A DNA stretch of 64,000 nucleotides from Streptomyces sp. 1-11 (lineage in GTDB: Bacteria > Actinomycetota > Actinomycetes > Streptomycetales > Streptomycetaceae): positions 124,001-188,000 of the forward strand of contig NZ_BJTV01000010.1 in NCBI RefSeq assembly GCF_007176755.1, in the 5' to 3' direction. Each line of letters opens with the position of its first letter. Positions within the stretch are counted from its first letter, which is position 1. The notes beneath the pieces are model-generated. The model had not been told where the DNA came from and searched no databases. It was given only the letters and a program-made list of their open reading frames with translations. Shown piece by piece: positions 25,799 through 34,636 of this stretch. A program made the translations under genes and the position numbers.

Positions 25799-26565
25799 GT
25801 CGGTCGTGGCCCGGTGCCGGGCTCCGTGCCGTGTGCGGCGGCTTCCCGGATCATCGCCGCCACGGCGCCGGGCTGTGACAGCACGACGGCGTGCGAACCG
25901 TCCAGCACGTGTTCGGTGGCGGCCATGCGCTGTGCCATGAAGCGCTGGGCGGCCGGGTTGAGCATCCGGTCGGCGGTCGCGATGGCGTACCAGGAGGGCT
26001 TGGCGGCCCAGGCCGGCGGACCCGACCGTCCGGTCAGCGCGCTCCGGGCGATCGGGCGCTGCGCCACGGACAGCACGCTCGTGACGTGGGACGGCAGGTC
26101 GGCGCCGTACAGCTCGGGGAACCGTTCCGTACGGATGTACAGCTCCTCCTCCGGGCCGGCGGCGCCCGGGGCCGGTACGGGCGCGGTGACCACCGCCCGG
26201 CTCGCCGGCATGGGGGCGAAGCGGCCCGTGATGTCCAGGACGCACTCCCCGGTGTCGGGGCCGAACGCCGCGACGTAGCACAGCGCCACGATGTTGTCGG
26301 CGCCGGTCGCGGCGTGGGTGATGACCGCTCCGCCGTAGCCGTGGCCGACCAGCACGACGGGGGCGCCGAGCCGGCGCACCACGCTCTCGATGTACGCGGC
26401 GTCCTGCGCCAGGCCGCGCAGCGGGTTCGCCGGGGCGCGCACCGTCGATCCGGCGGCGTGCAGGTGACCGATCACGCCCGTCCAGGTGGAGGCGTCGGCG
26501 AACGCCCCGTGCACGAGCACGACGGTCGGCGGTTCGGGGGTGGGTCCCACGTCGGTGGCCTCCAT
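25792..26565 (-). CDS. Alpha/beta-hydrolase-fold protein lacking the nucleophile serine
   Basis: 257 residues in the alpha/beta hydrolase fold. V-V-L-V-H-G-A-F-A-D marks the oxyanion region at about 15-24, and H-V-L-D-G-S-H-A near 229 gives the catalytic His. The nucleophile elbow, G-H-S-Y-G-G in close relatives, reads G-H-G-Y-G-G here: residue 76 is Gly, encoded by GGC, one base from the AGC Ser codon. Without the Ser, ordinary ester hydrolysis is not expected; a binding role, another chemistry or decay are possible. ATG 26565 has GGAGGG 7 bases upstream (a TTG at 26580 is less likely). Confidence 0.85.
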   Translation of the reverse strand: MEATDVGPTPEPPTVVLVHGAFADASTWTGVIGHLHAAGSTVRAPANPLRGLAQDAAYIESVVRRLGAPVVLVGHGYGGAVITHAATGADNIVALCYVAAFGPDTGECVLDITGRFAPMPASRAVVTAPVPAPGAAGPEEELYIRTERFPELYGADLPSHVTSVLSVAQRPIARSALTGRSGPPAWAAKPSWYAIATADRMLNPAAQRFMAQRMAATEHVLDGSHAVVLSQPGAVAAMIREAAAHGTEPGTGPRPTP

Positions 26566-26632
26566 GCGTTGGCCCTCCAACGAAGCACGTCCCGGCCTCG
26601 CGCGCCTCGCGTGAACGTACCAACTGTCCCGC

Positions 26633-29392
26633 TCAGTGGTCGCGCAGGGCCATGACCAGGTTGGCGAGCTGCACCCGGGAGTTCACCGACAGCTTGCGGA
26701 AGGCGGAGGTCAGGTGGGTGTTGACCGTGTGCGGCGAGACGACGAGCAGGTCGGCGGCGGACCGGTTGGTGTGGCCCTCGGCGATGAGGCGCGCCACCTT
26801 CCGCTCCGAGGCCGTGAGCGCGTCCCATCCCTGGACGGGACGCTCCCCTGCCGCCGGCCTGCGGCCGGCCGCACCCGCGCCCGCGCCCTCCAGATCGCGG
26901 CGTACGCGGGCCGCCGCCGCGTGGGCGCCCGACCGGGCGAAGGCGTCGTGCGCACGGGTCAGGGCGGTGACGGCCTCGGCCTTCCGGCCCGCGGCCAGCA
27001 GCGCCCGCCCGACATCGGCGCCGGCGGTGGCCCGGACCAGCGGGCGCGGGCTCGACTCGAGCAGTGCCACCGAGCGTTCCAGCAGGGCGAGGTCGCCGGT
27101 GACGAGTCCGGCGGCATGCGCCGCGATGCCGGTGGCGGTGGCCACGCCGGGGTTGCGGCCGGCGTGGTCCCCGGCCTGGGCGGCCAGGTTCTCGGCGAGT
27201 GGGCGGTCGGCGCCGCGCAGCGCCATGCGGATCGCGGAGCCGACCCAGGTGCGCAGCAGCCGCCAGCGCATGAAGTCACCCTGCTGCTGGACCTGCCGGA
27301 TCCTGTCGACGGCGAGTGCGGCGTCCCCGTCGGCCTCGGCGTGGACGGCTTCCAGGAAGCGCACCGCGGCGGTGTTGCCCGGGTTCGGCTTGGCCGCCAG
27401 TCTCTCCCGGGCCGCGGCCAGATGCAGCCGGGCCGCCTCCCGGTCGCCGCGCAGCAGGGCGATCCGGGAGCGGATCACCCGGGCGTTGAGCTGCTGCACG
27501 GGCACCTGCACGTCGTCCTCGAGGCGCTCCATGGTCACGAAGTCGGCCTCGGCGTCGTCGAGTCTGCCGAGCCCCAGGTGGCGCTGGCCCTGAGCCCACA
27601 TCAGCATGGCCTGCCGGGGCGCCCCGTCCTGGTCCGCCGCCCGCAGGAGCAGCCGTTCCGCCGCCTCGAAGCCGTCCAGGTGCGTGTGGGCGACGATCTC
27701 CTCGGGGAGGAAGGCGGGGTCGACGGCGCTGAGCGCGGTGAAGCGCTCCAGGGCGCCGGTGGTCTCACCCGCGTTGAGCGCGATCTCGCCGAGCCCGAAC
27801 AGGGCCAGTACGTGCGCCTCCCGGTCACCGGTCCCGACGGCGGCCCGCAGCGCTTCCTCGCCCGCCGCGCGCGCCGCGGCGAGGTCCCGGCCGCGGGACA
27901 GGGCCAGCGCGCGCAGGGCGGCCAGCCGGGCCCCGACCTCCGGGGCGGCGCCGCCGACCGCGAGCGCCGCTTCGGTACGGCGGAGCAGTTCGTCCGCCAC
28001 GTCCAGGTTCCACAGCGCCCCGCCGAGGGCGGCCTGCAGCCGGCCGAACGCCTCCAGGGGCGGCCGCCCGGCGAGCAGCAGGTCGCCGGTCAGCAGCGCC
28101 TCCCGGTTCCGGCCGGCCCGGGTGAGGCAGACGATCGTCTGCTCGCCCACGTCGAACCGCAGTGGCTTCGCGGACGGCGTCAGGTCCAGGGCGCGCGTCA
28201 TCAGGTCGGCCGCGAGTCCCGGCGTGACCGGCAGTACGTCGTCGGCGGCTCGCCGCAGGAGCGCCACCGCTTCCTCGTCCCCGGGGACGGCGCCCTCGAG
28301 GAGGTGCGAGACCGCGTCGATCGGCTGGTGGCCGGTGGCGACGAGGCGGGCGGCGGCCTCACGGTGCAGTGCCTTGCGGGCCGACGGCGGGATGCCGACG
28401 TAGACCGCCTGGCGCAGCAGGTCGTGCCGGAAGACCAGGTGGTCGCCCTCGTCGTCCAGGAGCCCGGCGCCCACCGCCTCCTCCAGGGCCCCGATCAGCG
28501 TGGCGGGCGACCGGCCGCAGAGCGCGGCGGCGTCGTGGAAGCCGAACCGGCGGCCCAGCACCGCTCCCATCTGCAGGAAGCGCAGGGTGTCCGGATCCAG
28601 AGAGCTGAGCCGGCCGCGCACCCCCACCACGAGTCCTGGTGGCACGGGCTCGCCGGAGGGCCGGGCGGTGCGCAGTCCCGTGAGCATCTCGACCGCCAGG
28701 AACGGGTTGCCGCCGGCTCCGTCGAGCAGGTGCCGTACCCGCTCGTCGGCGTACGTCCCGAGCGTGTCGCGGGCCAGCTGGGCGATGGCCGTCTCGGACA
28801 GGGGGCCCAGTTCCACGGTGACCCGCGGGAGCGAGCCGTTCGCGGCCGCGGCGATCTCCTCCGCCGGGCCGGCGGGGCCCTGTCGCGCGGTGAGCATCCA
28901 CAGGACGGGGGAGGTCCGCAGACGTGCGGGCAGCTGGTTCAGGGCGAACCGGCTGAGCGGGTCGGCCCACTGCACGTCGTCCAGCGCGATCAGCACCGGC
29001 ACGTCCGCGGCCCTCGCCTCTATCGCCTCCGCCAGCCGCTCCACCAGCCAGATGCGCTGGTCGTGGTGGCGGGTGAGGTCGGCGAAGACGTCGGGGGACA
29101 GCAGCGGCCGGTCGCCGTGCAGGACGCAGGCGGTCAGCGACGAGAGCGGCACCAGGTGGTGCAGCTCGTCGGCCTTGCCCAGCCCGACGGAGAAGCCGGC
29201 GGCCGTGGCCCTCGCGACGGCCTCGGTGAGGAGCGTGGTCTTGCCGATGCCCGGTTCGCCGCGGATCAGGGCCAGCGCGCCGCCTCCGGTGCGGGGCACC
29301 GAGGCGATCAGCGCCTCAAGCTCCTCCAGCTCGGCCTCCCGGCCGCGCAGACCGCTTCGGGCCAGCGGCTCGCCTGCGCCCGCCACCCCCAC
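26633..29392 (-). CDS. LAL-type LuxR-family regulator with ATPase domain
   Basis: About 919 residues. The AAA/NACHT-like ATPase module has Walker A (G-E-P-G-I-G-K-T-T) near residue 45 and Walker B (L-I-A-L-D-D-V-Q-W-A-D) near 135. A long helical region of TPR-like repeats follows. The carboxyl end is a LuxR helix-turn-helix (L-T-A-S-E-R-K-V-A-R-L-I-A-E-G-H-T-N, then V-S-P-H-T-V-N-T-H). LAL regulators are large activators of secondary-metabolite or catabolic genes. GTG 29392 or 29386 is the likely start because AGGAGG lies just upstream; earlier codons have no similarity. No biosynthetic cluster is adjacent, so the target is unknown. Confidence 0.9.
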   Translation of the reverse strand: MGVAGAGEPLARSGLRGREAELEELEALIASVPRTGGGALALIRGEPGIGKTTLLTEAVARATAAGFSVGLGKADELHHLVPLSSLTACVLHGDRPLLSPDVFADLTRHHDQRIWLVERLAEAIEARAADVPVLIALDDVQWADPLSRFALNQLPARLRTSPVLWMLTARQGPAGPAEEIAAAANGSLPRVTVELGPLSETAIAQLARDTLGTYADERVRHLLDGAGGNPFLAVEMLTGLRTARPSGEPVPPGLVVGVRGRLSSLDPDTLRFLQMGAVLGRRFGFHDAAALCGRSPATLIGALEEAVGAGLLDDEGDHLVFRHDLLRQAVYVGIPPSARKALHREAAARLVATGHQPIDAVSHLLEGAVPGDEEAVALLRRAADDVLPVTPGLAADLMTRALDLTPSAKPLRFDVGEQTIVCLTRAGRNREALLTGDLLLAGRPPLEAFGRLQAALGGALWNLDVADELLRRTEAALAVGGAAPEVGARLAALRALALSRGRDLAAARAAGEEALRAAVGTGDREAHVLALFGLGEIALNAGETTGALERFTALSAVDPAFLPEEIVAHTHLDGFEAAERLLLRAADQDGAPRQAMLMWAQGQRHLGLGRLDDAEADFVTMERLEDDVQVPVQQLNARVIRSRIALLRGDREAARLHLAAARERLAAKPNPGNTAAVRFLEAVHAEADGDAALAVDRIRQVQQQGDFMRWRLLRTWVGSAIRMALRGADRPLAENLAAQAGDHAGRNPGVATATGIAAHAAGLVTGDLALLERSVALLESSPRPLVRATAGADVGRALLAAGRKAEAVTALTRAHDAFARSGAHAAAARVRRDLEGAGAGAAGRRPAAGERPVQGWDALTASERKVARLIAEGHTNRSAADLLVVSPHTVNTHLTSAFRKLSVNSRVQLANLVMALRDH

Positions 29393-29590
29393 GCCCCTCC
29401 TGTGTCCGCGTCCGCCGGCCGAAGCCGTGCCCGGCCCGTGCCGGACGGCGGCTCTGCCAACTATCGCAAGAAACGGCGGCTCAGCGCACACCGGTCACCT
29501 GGGACGCGTGACGCCGGCCACACTGCCGTCCGCGGCCCGGTGCCGAGGGCGGCGTACAGGCGTCACGGGAAGGGCCGGCCCCCGCGCTCC

Positions 29591-30724
29591 TCAGGCGGCG
29601 GTGTCCCCGGCCTCGTCGGCGCGGTGGACGGGGAGCCGGGAGACCGGCAGGCGGGGAGGCCGGGGCAGCGACGCCGTCGACGCGGCGGCCGGCGCGTCCG
29701 GCGCCGCGCCCGGCGCCGGAGGTGTGAGGGGCGCTCGCGCCGCGGAGTCCCGCCACTCGGCGGGGGACATGCCGTAGGCGGCCCGGAACACCCGGCTGAA
29801 GTGGGCGGCGCTGGTGAAACCCCAGGTGCGGGCCACCGCGGCGATGGTGCGGTCCGCCGTGTCCCGGCGGCCCAGCTCCCGTCGGCACTCCTGCAGCCGA
29901 CGGCGCTGGATCCACCGGCCGACCGTGACATCCTCGGCCTGGAAGAGCCGGTGCAGGTAACGGACGGAGATCTGGTGGGCCCTCGCTATGACCTCCGGTG
30001 TCAGGTCGGGGTCGGCGAGGTGGCGGTCGATGAACACCTGGATCCGCGGCAGCAGCGCCCGGGCCGTGCCCGGCGTGTCGTCCGCCTCCTGGTGGAGCCG
30101 CTCCGCGACCAGGACGGTGAGCAGGTCGACGAGGTGGCGGGCCAGCGCCTCGCCTATGGCCGGCGGGTACGTCGCCGCGGTGTCCACGAGCTGGTTCAGC
30201 AGGGGTGACAGAACCTGGCCCAGCGGTGTCTCGGGGCGGACGGGCGCCGCCGTGAGCCGTCGCAGGCCGGGTTCCTCAAGGCCCAGCAGCCGCCGCGGCA
30301 GGACGAGGGACTTCGTCCGGAACGGCTGCGGGAACTCCCACTGCATCGGGTGTCCCATGTCGCTGAAGACGATCTCACCGGGAAGCAGCGGGACCTCGCG
30401 GCCGTCCTGCCCGACCCGGGCGGCGCCGCTCACCAGGAGCGTGACGACCAGGGGCTCGTCCTGTCCCTGGGTGATCAGCCGCTCGGTCCGCCGGGCCCGC
30501 AGCGGACCGCCGTCCATCTCGGCGACCCGCAGATGGCCCAGCCGCACCGTGCGGACGACGTCCGAACAGGCCTCCTCCGGTGCGGCGACCTCGACCGCGG
30601 CGAACGTCCGGGACAGGGCTTCGCGCCAGTACGTCCGTCGTGGGTGGACGGGCGCCGGAACCGTGGTGCGGAGGGTGTCCGAGGACCGCCTCCCGGGTTC
30701 CGCTGCCCTGATGTCCGGCGACAT
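29591..30724 (-). CDS. AraC-family regulator, paralogue 1
   Basis: 377 residues. The amino domain (about 30-200) resembles the AraC_binding_2 type ligand domain, beginning Y-W-R-E-A-L-S-R-T-F. The carboxyl AraC/XylS DNA-binding domain covers about 225-330 with two helix-turn-helix units, ending W-G-F-T-S-A-A-H-F-S-R-V-F-R-A-A-Y-G-M-S-P. A tail of about 45 Pro/Ala-rich residues is extra. It is closely related to the next gene upstream along its whole length. ATG 30724 has GGCGGAG immediately before it. A 19-base palindrome lies 19 bases upstream and may be its own operator. Confidence 0.92.
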   Translation of the reverse strand: MSPDIRAAEPGRRSSDTLRTTVPAPVHPRRTYWREALSRTFAAVEVAAPEEACSDVVRTVRLGHLRVAEMDGGPLRARRTERLITQGQDEPLVVTLLVSGAARVGQDGREVPLLPGEIVFSDMGHPMQWEFPQPFRTKSLVLPRRLLGLEEPGLRRLTAAPVRPETPLGQVLSPLLNQLVDTAATYPPAIGEALARHLVDLLTVLVAERLHQEADDTPGTARALLPRIQVFIDRHLADPDLTPEVIARAHQISVRYLHRLFQAEDVTVGRWIQRRRLQECRRELGRRDTADRTIAAVARTWGFTSAAHFSRVFRAAYGMSPAEWRDSAARAPLTPPAPGAAPDAPAAASTASLPRPPRLPVSRLPVHRADEAGDTAA

Positions 30725-30742
30725 GATCTCCGCCTTTCAGCC

Positions 30743-30761
30743 GGTGTGCACTGCGCACACC
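30743..30761. promoter_or_regulatory. Palindrome before AraC paralogue 1
   Basis: GGTGTGC-ACTGC-GCACACC has perfect 7-bp arms and lies 19 bases upstream of the AraC start. On the minus strand it contains GTGCGC, the core of the shared promoter motif. Autoregulation is a guess. Confidence 0.45.
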
Positions 30762-30846
30762 GTGCCAACGGGCGTGCGGGGAGCACATCGCATGAACGCG
30801 CGAGATCGGGGGGCGGACCGGGAGCGGGCCGGCGGAGAGGACGCGG

Positions 30847-31839
30847 CTACGGCCGGTGGGCGTCGCGCCATTCGCTCGGGGACATCCCGTAGGCGGCCCG
30901 GAACACCCGGCTGAAGTGGGCGGCGCTGGTGAACCCCCACCGGTGTGCCACCGCGGCGATGGCGAGGCCCGGGGCGTCCCTGCGGGCCAGCTCCCGCCGG
31001 CACTCCTCCAGGCGGCGGCTCTGGATCCAGCGGCTGACCGTGGTCCGCTCGGCCTCGAAGATTTTATGCAGGTAGCGCACGGAGATGTGGTGCGCGCTGG
31101 CGATGCCCTCGGGCGTCAGGCCGGGATCGGCGAGGTGCCGCCCGATGAACGTCTGGATCCGCAGGCGCATCGCGGTCTCGCCGCTCGGGGTCTGCGCGGA
31201 GGACCTGCCCAGTCGCTCGTCGGCGAGGACGGCCAGCAGGTCCACCACGTTGCGGGCGAGCAGTTCGCCGGTGTGCGGCCGGTACGACTCCAGGGTGTCG
31301 GCGAGCCGGGACAGCAGGACCGACAGCAGCCCGCCGACCGCCGTCTCGGAGCCGAGGGGCGAGGCGGTGAGCTGCCGCAGGTCCGACTCCGCGACGCCGA
31401 GGACCTGCTTCGGCAGCACGAGCGACCTCGTCTCGAACCGGTCGGGAAAACGCAGCCGGACCGGACGGGCCATGTCGTACATGAAGACCTCCCCCGGCCG
31501 CATGGCCACGTCGCGGCCGTCCTGCTCGAGCCGGGCCGCACCCCTGCTGAGCAGTTTCACCACCACGTGATCGTTGTTGTCGCCCTGTCCGACGAGCCGA
31601 GGCGTGCGCACGGCCTCCTGGAGATCGCCCTCGACCACGTTGATCCGGAACCGGCCCAGCGGCGCCGTGCGGATCGTTCCGCACCACACCTCCTCCGGGA
31701 CCGACATGTCCACGGCGCCGAAGGTCCGGGACAGGGCGTCGCGCCAGTAGGCCCGCCGCCGCTGACGCGGCACCGTGGCGGTGGCGAGCAGTTCGCCGGC
31801 GAAGTCGGGTTCCTCGATCGGAGGTGCGGCTGACGTCAT
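30847..31839 (-). CDS. AraC-family regulator, paralogue 2
   Basis: 330 residues with the same plan as its neighbour: a ligand domain starting Y-W-R-D-A-L-S-R-T-F and a carboxyl AraC domain with H-I-S-V-R-Y-L-H-K-I-F in the first helix-turn-helix and the same W-G-F-T-S-A-A-H-F-S-R-V-F-R-A-A-Y-G-M-S-P in the second. It ends soon after the domain, as usual. It lies 68 bases behind the FMN reductase gene, directly following an operon whose promoter carries two 22-nt-spaced direct repeats, the type of site AraC proteins bind. A direct repeat CTTTCAA-a-CTTTCAA (31849-31863) just upstream of the ATG stands out as AT-rich. Confidence 0.92.
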   Translation of the reverse strand: MTSAAPPIEEPDFAGELLATATVPRQRRRAYWRDALSRTFGAVDMSVPEEVWCGTIRTAPLGRFRINVVEGDLQEAVRTPRLVGQGDNNDHVVVKLLSRGAARLEQDGRDVAMRPGEVFMYDMARPVRLRFPDRFETRSLVLPKQVLGVAESDLRQLTASPLGSETAVGGLLSVLLSRLADTLESYRPHTGELLARNVVDLLAVLADERLGRSSAQTPSGETAMRLRIQTFIGRHLADPGLTPEGIASAHHISVRYLHKIFEAERTTVSRWIQSRRLEECRRELARRDAPGLAIAAVAHRWGFTSAAHFSRVFRAAYGMSPSEWRDAHRP

Positions 31840-31907
31840 GCGACTACTCTTTCAAACTTTCAAGCACTTCACGAGCCGGTGCCGCCCGGCGGCGGCACCG
31901 GCGCACG

Positions 31908-32525
31908 TCAGTCGAAGCGCAGGTCGGAGAGCTGCCGTTCCAGGGCGGCGACATCGTCGTCCCCGGCCGGCTCCCCCGCCGGACGGGCCGCCACGAGGGC
32001 GGCCAGCTCGGCGGCCGCCCGCCGGGTGCGCGCGGGCAGCCCCTCGGTGTACTCGTCGCCGCCCGAACCCCAGTCCTCGGACGCCGCGTACACCGCGGTG
32101 GGTACGACGGTGGCGCGCAGGTAGGCGAAGAGCGGGCGCAGGGCGTGCTCCAGCACCAGGGAGTGGCGGGCGGTGCCCCCGGTCGCCGCGACCAGGACCG
32201 GTTTCCCGGTGAGGGCGTCCGGGTCGATCAGGTCGAAGAAGGACTTGAACAGCCCGCTGTAGGAGGCGGTGAACACGGGTGTCACGGCGATCAGGCCGTC
32301 GGCGCCCGTCACCGCGTCGACGGCGGCGGCCAGTTGGCCCGACGGGAAGCCGGTCACGAAGTTGTTGGCTATGGCGACGGCCAGTTCGCGCAGCTCGACG
32401 ACGTCGACGCGCACGTCGTGGCCCTGGGCGGCGAGTTCGCCGCGGGCCGCCTCGGCGAGGCGGTCGGCGAGCAGGCGGGTGGAGGACGGGGTGCTCAGAC
32501 CCGCCGAGACGACGACGAGCCTCAT
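31908..32525 (-). CDS. LLM-partner FMN reductase, CE1759 family
   Basis: 205 residues with the NADPH-dependent FMN reductase fold: V-V-V-S-A-G-L-S-T-P-S-S-T binds the FMN phosphate, and T-P-V-F-T-A-S-Y-S-G-L-F-K is the second flavin loop. The CE1759 group is known as the reductase partner of CE1758 flavin monooxygenases, and here its ATG overlaps the stop of that partner by 4 bases (ATGA). It should supply reduced FMN to the monooxygenase. Confidence 0.92.
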   Translation of the reverse strand: MRLVVVSAGLSTPSSTRLLADRLAEAARGELAAQGHDVRVDVVELRELAVAIANNFVTGFPSGQLAAAVDAVTGADGLIAVTPVFTASYSGLFKSFFDLIDPDALTGKPVLVAATGGTARHSLVLEHALRPLFAYLRATVVPTAVYAASEDWGSGGDEYTEGLPARTRRAAAELAALVAARPAGEPAGDDDVAALERQLSDLRFD

Positions 32526-33607
32526 GCGGCGGACACCTCCCGGACGCTGCGCAGGGACTCGTGGGTGGGGGCGTCCGGCACGTCGGCCGGGCGGCCGATG
32601 GCGAACTCCTTACGCAGCACGGGCACCACTTCCTCGCCGAGGATGTCGATCTGCTCCAGGACGGTCTTCAGGGGCAGCCCCGCGTGGTCCATCAGGAAGA
32701 GCTGGCGCTGGTAGTCGCCGACGGTCTCACGGAAGGACAGCGTCCGTTCGATCACCTGCTGCGGCGAGCCCACCGTCAGCGGAGTCTCCCGCGTGAACTC
32801 CTCCAGCGACGGCCCGTGCCCGTAGACGGGCGCGTTGTCGAAGTAGGGACGGAACTCGCGTACGGCGTCCTGGGAGTTCCTGCGCATGAACACCTGCCCG
32901 CCGAGGCCGACGATGGCCTCTTCGGGCCGGCCGTGGCCGTGGAAGGCGTAGCGCCGCCGGTAGAGCTGGACCATGCGCCGCGTGTGCTCGGCCGGCCAGA
33001 AGATGTTGTTGTGGAAGAAGCCGTCGCCGTAGAAGGCCGCCTGCTCGGCGATCTCCGGGGTCCGGATGGAGCCGTGCCAGACGAACGGCGGCACACCGTC
33101 CAGCGGCCGGGGCGTGGAGGTGAAGCCCTGCAGCGGCGTGCGGAACTTCCCCTCCCAGTCCACGACGTCCTCGCGCCACAGCCTGCGCAGCAGCGCGTAG
33201 TTCTCCTTGGCCAGGTTGACGCCCTGCCGGATGTCCTGCCCGAACCACGGGTACACCGGGCCGGTGTTGCCGCGCCCCATCATCAGGTCCACGCGCCCGT
33301 CGGCCAGGTGCTGGAGCATCGCGTAGTCCTCGGCGATCTTCACCGGGTCGTTGGTGGTGATCAGCGTCGTGGCGGTGGAGAGGACCAGCTTCTCGGTGCG
33401 GGCGGCGATGTAGCCGAGCATGGTGGTCGGCGACGACGGCACGAACGGCGGGTTGTGGTGCTCACCGGTCGCGAAGACGTCCAGGCCGGCCTCCTCCGCC
33501 TTCAGCGCGATGGCGACCATCGCCTTGATGCGCTCGCTCTCCGACGGGGTACGGCCGTCGGCCGGATCGGGGGTGACGTCCCCCACCGAGAAAATTCCGA
33601 ATTGCAT
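32522..33607 (-). CDS. Luciferase-like FMN-dependent monooxygenase, CE1758 family
   Basis: 361 residues in the luciferase-like TIM-barrel fold. Landmarks are the opening strand M-Q-F-G-I-F-S-V-G-D, F-A-T-G-E-H-H-N-P-P near 50, G-R-V-D-L-M-M-G-R-G-N near 115, and G-S-P-Q-Q-V-I-E-R-T in the carboxyl half. With the adjacent CE1759 reductase it forms a two-component flavin monooxygenase that inserts oxygen into an unknown substrate. ATG 33607 is the family start. It is 50 bases behind the chloroperoxidase-like gene and coupled to the reductase by a 4-base overlap. Confidence 0.92.
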   Translation of the reverse strand: MQFGIFSVGDVTPDPADGRTPSESERIKAMVAIALKAEEAGLDVFATGEHHNPPFVPSSPTTMLGYIAARTEKLVLSTATTLITTNDPVKIAEDYAMLQHLADGRVDLMMGRGNTGPVYPWFGQDIRQGVNLAKENYALLRRLWREDVVDWEGKFRTPLQGFTSTPRPLDGVPPFVWHGSIRTPEIAEQAAFYGDGFFHNNIFWPAEHTRRMVQLYRRRYAFHGHGRPEEAIVGLGGQVFMRRNSQDAVREFRPYFDNAPVYGHGPSLEEFTRETPLTVGSPQQVIERTLSFRETVGDYQRQLFLMDHAGLPLKTVLEQIDILGEEVVPVLRKEFAIGRPADVPDAPTHESLRSVREVSAA

Positions 33608-33657
33608 GGGGCCTCTTGTTCGTTCGGGCGGCTGTGCGGGGGCCGGGCCGGCGGGGG

Positions 33658-34494
33658 TCACTTCGCCAGGAAGGCGAGGAGGGCCGCGTTGACCTCTTCG
33701 GCGTGGGTCCACAGCAGGCCGTGCGGGGCGCCCTCGATCTCCACGTAGTCCGCGGCCGGAAGGGCCTTGCGGAACGGCCGGGCGGTCCCCTCGACGGGCA
33801 GGATGCGGTCGCCCGTGCCGTGCAGGATCAGCGCCGGGACGTCGACGGCCGGGATGTCGGCGCGGAAGTCGGTGTACCAGGTCGACGGCGCGGCGGCCGC
33901 CGCGAAGAAGCCGCCGGACGCGGCGACGTTCCAGCTGTTGCGCACGGCCTCTTCGCTGATCCTGGTGCCGAGGTTCTCGTCCAGGTTGTAGAAGTCCTTG
34001 AAGAAGTCGGTGTAGTACGCGTAGCGGTCCGCCCTGACGGCCGCGACGACGCCGTCGAAGAACTCCTTCGGGGCCACCCCGTCGGGGTTGTCGTCGCTCT
34101 TGAGCAGGCAGGGCTCGAGCGAGGCCAGGAAGGCGACCTTGGCGACGCGGCCGGAGCCGTGGTTGGACACGTACCGGGCGACCTCACCGGTGCCCATCGA
34201 GAATCCGACGAGGACGGCGTCCCGCAGGTCGAGGGTCTCCATCACGGTGTTCAGGTCGGCCGCGAAGGTGTCGTAGTCGTAGCCGGTGGTGGGCTGGCTG
34301 GACCGGCCGAAGCCGCGCCGGTCGTAGGTGATCACGCGGTAGCCGGCCTCGAGCAGCACGGCGCTCTGCCGCTCCCAGGAGTGGCCGTCGAGCGGGAAGC
34401 CGTGGATGAGGACGACCGGCTGTCCGGCGCCGTGGTCCTCGTAGTAGAGCTCGACGGCGGTGGAGTTCTCCTGGCCAACGGTGATGTACGGCAT
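33658..34494 (-). CDS. Alpha/beta hydrolase, non-haem chloroperoxidase-like
   Basis: 278 residues, the usual size of cofactor-free haloperoxidase/esterases. V-V-L-I-H-G-F-P-L-D-G provides the oxyanion loop, Ser99 sits in G-F-S-M-G-T-G, Asp in G-T-G-D-R-I-L-P and His in G-A-P-H-G-L. Such enzymes hydrolyse esters and can form peracids in the presence of peroxide. ATG 34494 follows AAGGACGCCACAC. It is the first gene of the operon with the monooxygenase pair and has a shared-motif promoter. Confidence 0.92.
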   Translation of the reverse strand: MPYITVGQENSTAVELYYEDHGAGQPVVLIHGFPLDGHSWERQSAVLLEAGYRVITYDRRGFGRSSQPTTGYDYDTFAADLNTVMETLDLRDAVLVGFSMGTGEVARYVSNHGSGRVAKVAFLASLEPCLLKSDDNPDGVAPKEFFDGVVAAVRADRYAYYTDFFKDFYNLDENLGTRISEEAVRNSWNVAASGGFFAAAAAPSTWYTDFRADIPAVDVPALILHGTGDRILPVEGTARPFRKALPAADYVEIEGAPHGLLWTHAEEVNAALLAFLAK

Positions 34495-34531
34495 GTGTGG
34501 CGTCCTTGGTGTCGATGTCGGGAACGCCGTC

Positions 34532-34596
34532 ACGCTAGGCCGCCCGGTGGGCCGGCGGTTGTCGCACGGTGCACCCGTCGTAGCCCGCGAGCGCAG
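34532..34596 (-). promoter_or_regulatory. Chloroperoxidase operon promoter with two 22-nt-spaced direct repeats
   Basis: On the minus strand CTGCGCTCGCGGG begins at 34596, GTGCACCGTGCGACAA begins at 34574 (22 bases on), and CTAG of CCTAGCGTG begins at 34538 (36 bases on). The spacing equals that at the dps, decayed reductase and HSL esterase promoters. Confidence 0.7.
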
Positions 34597-34636
34597 TGAT
34601 CCCGGGCAGGGGGTGCGGCGCCCGGTGCGCGCGGGA

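Noticed and set aside
26633..31839. LAL and AraC regulators as markers of a secondary-metabolite cluster
   Set aside because: No PKS, NRPS, terpene synthase or other core biosynthetic gene is in the window.
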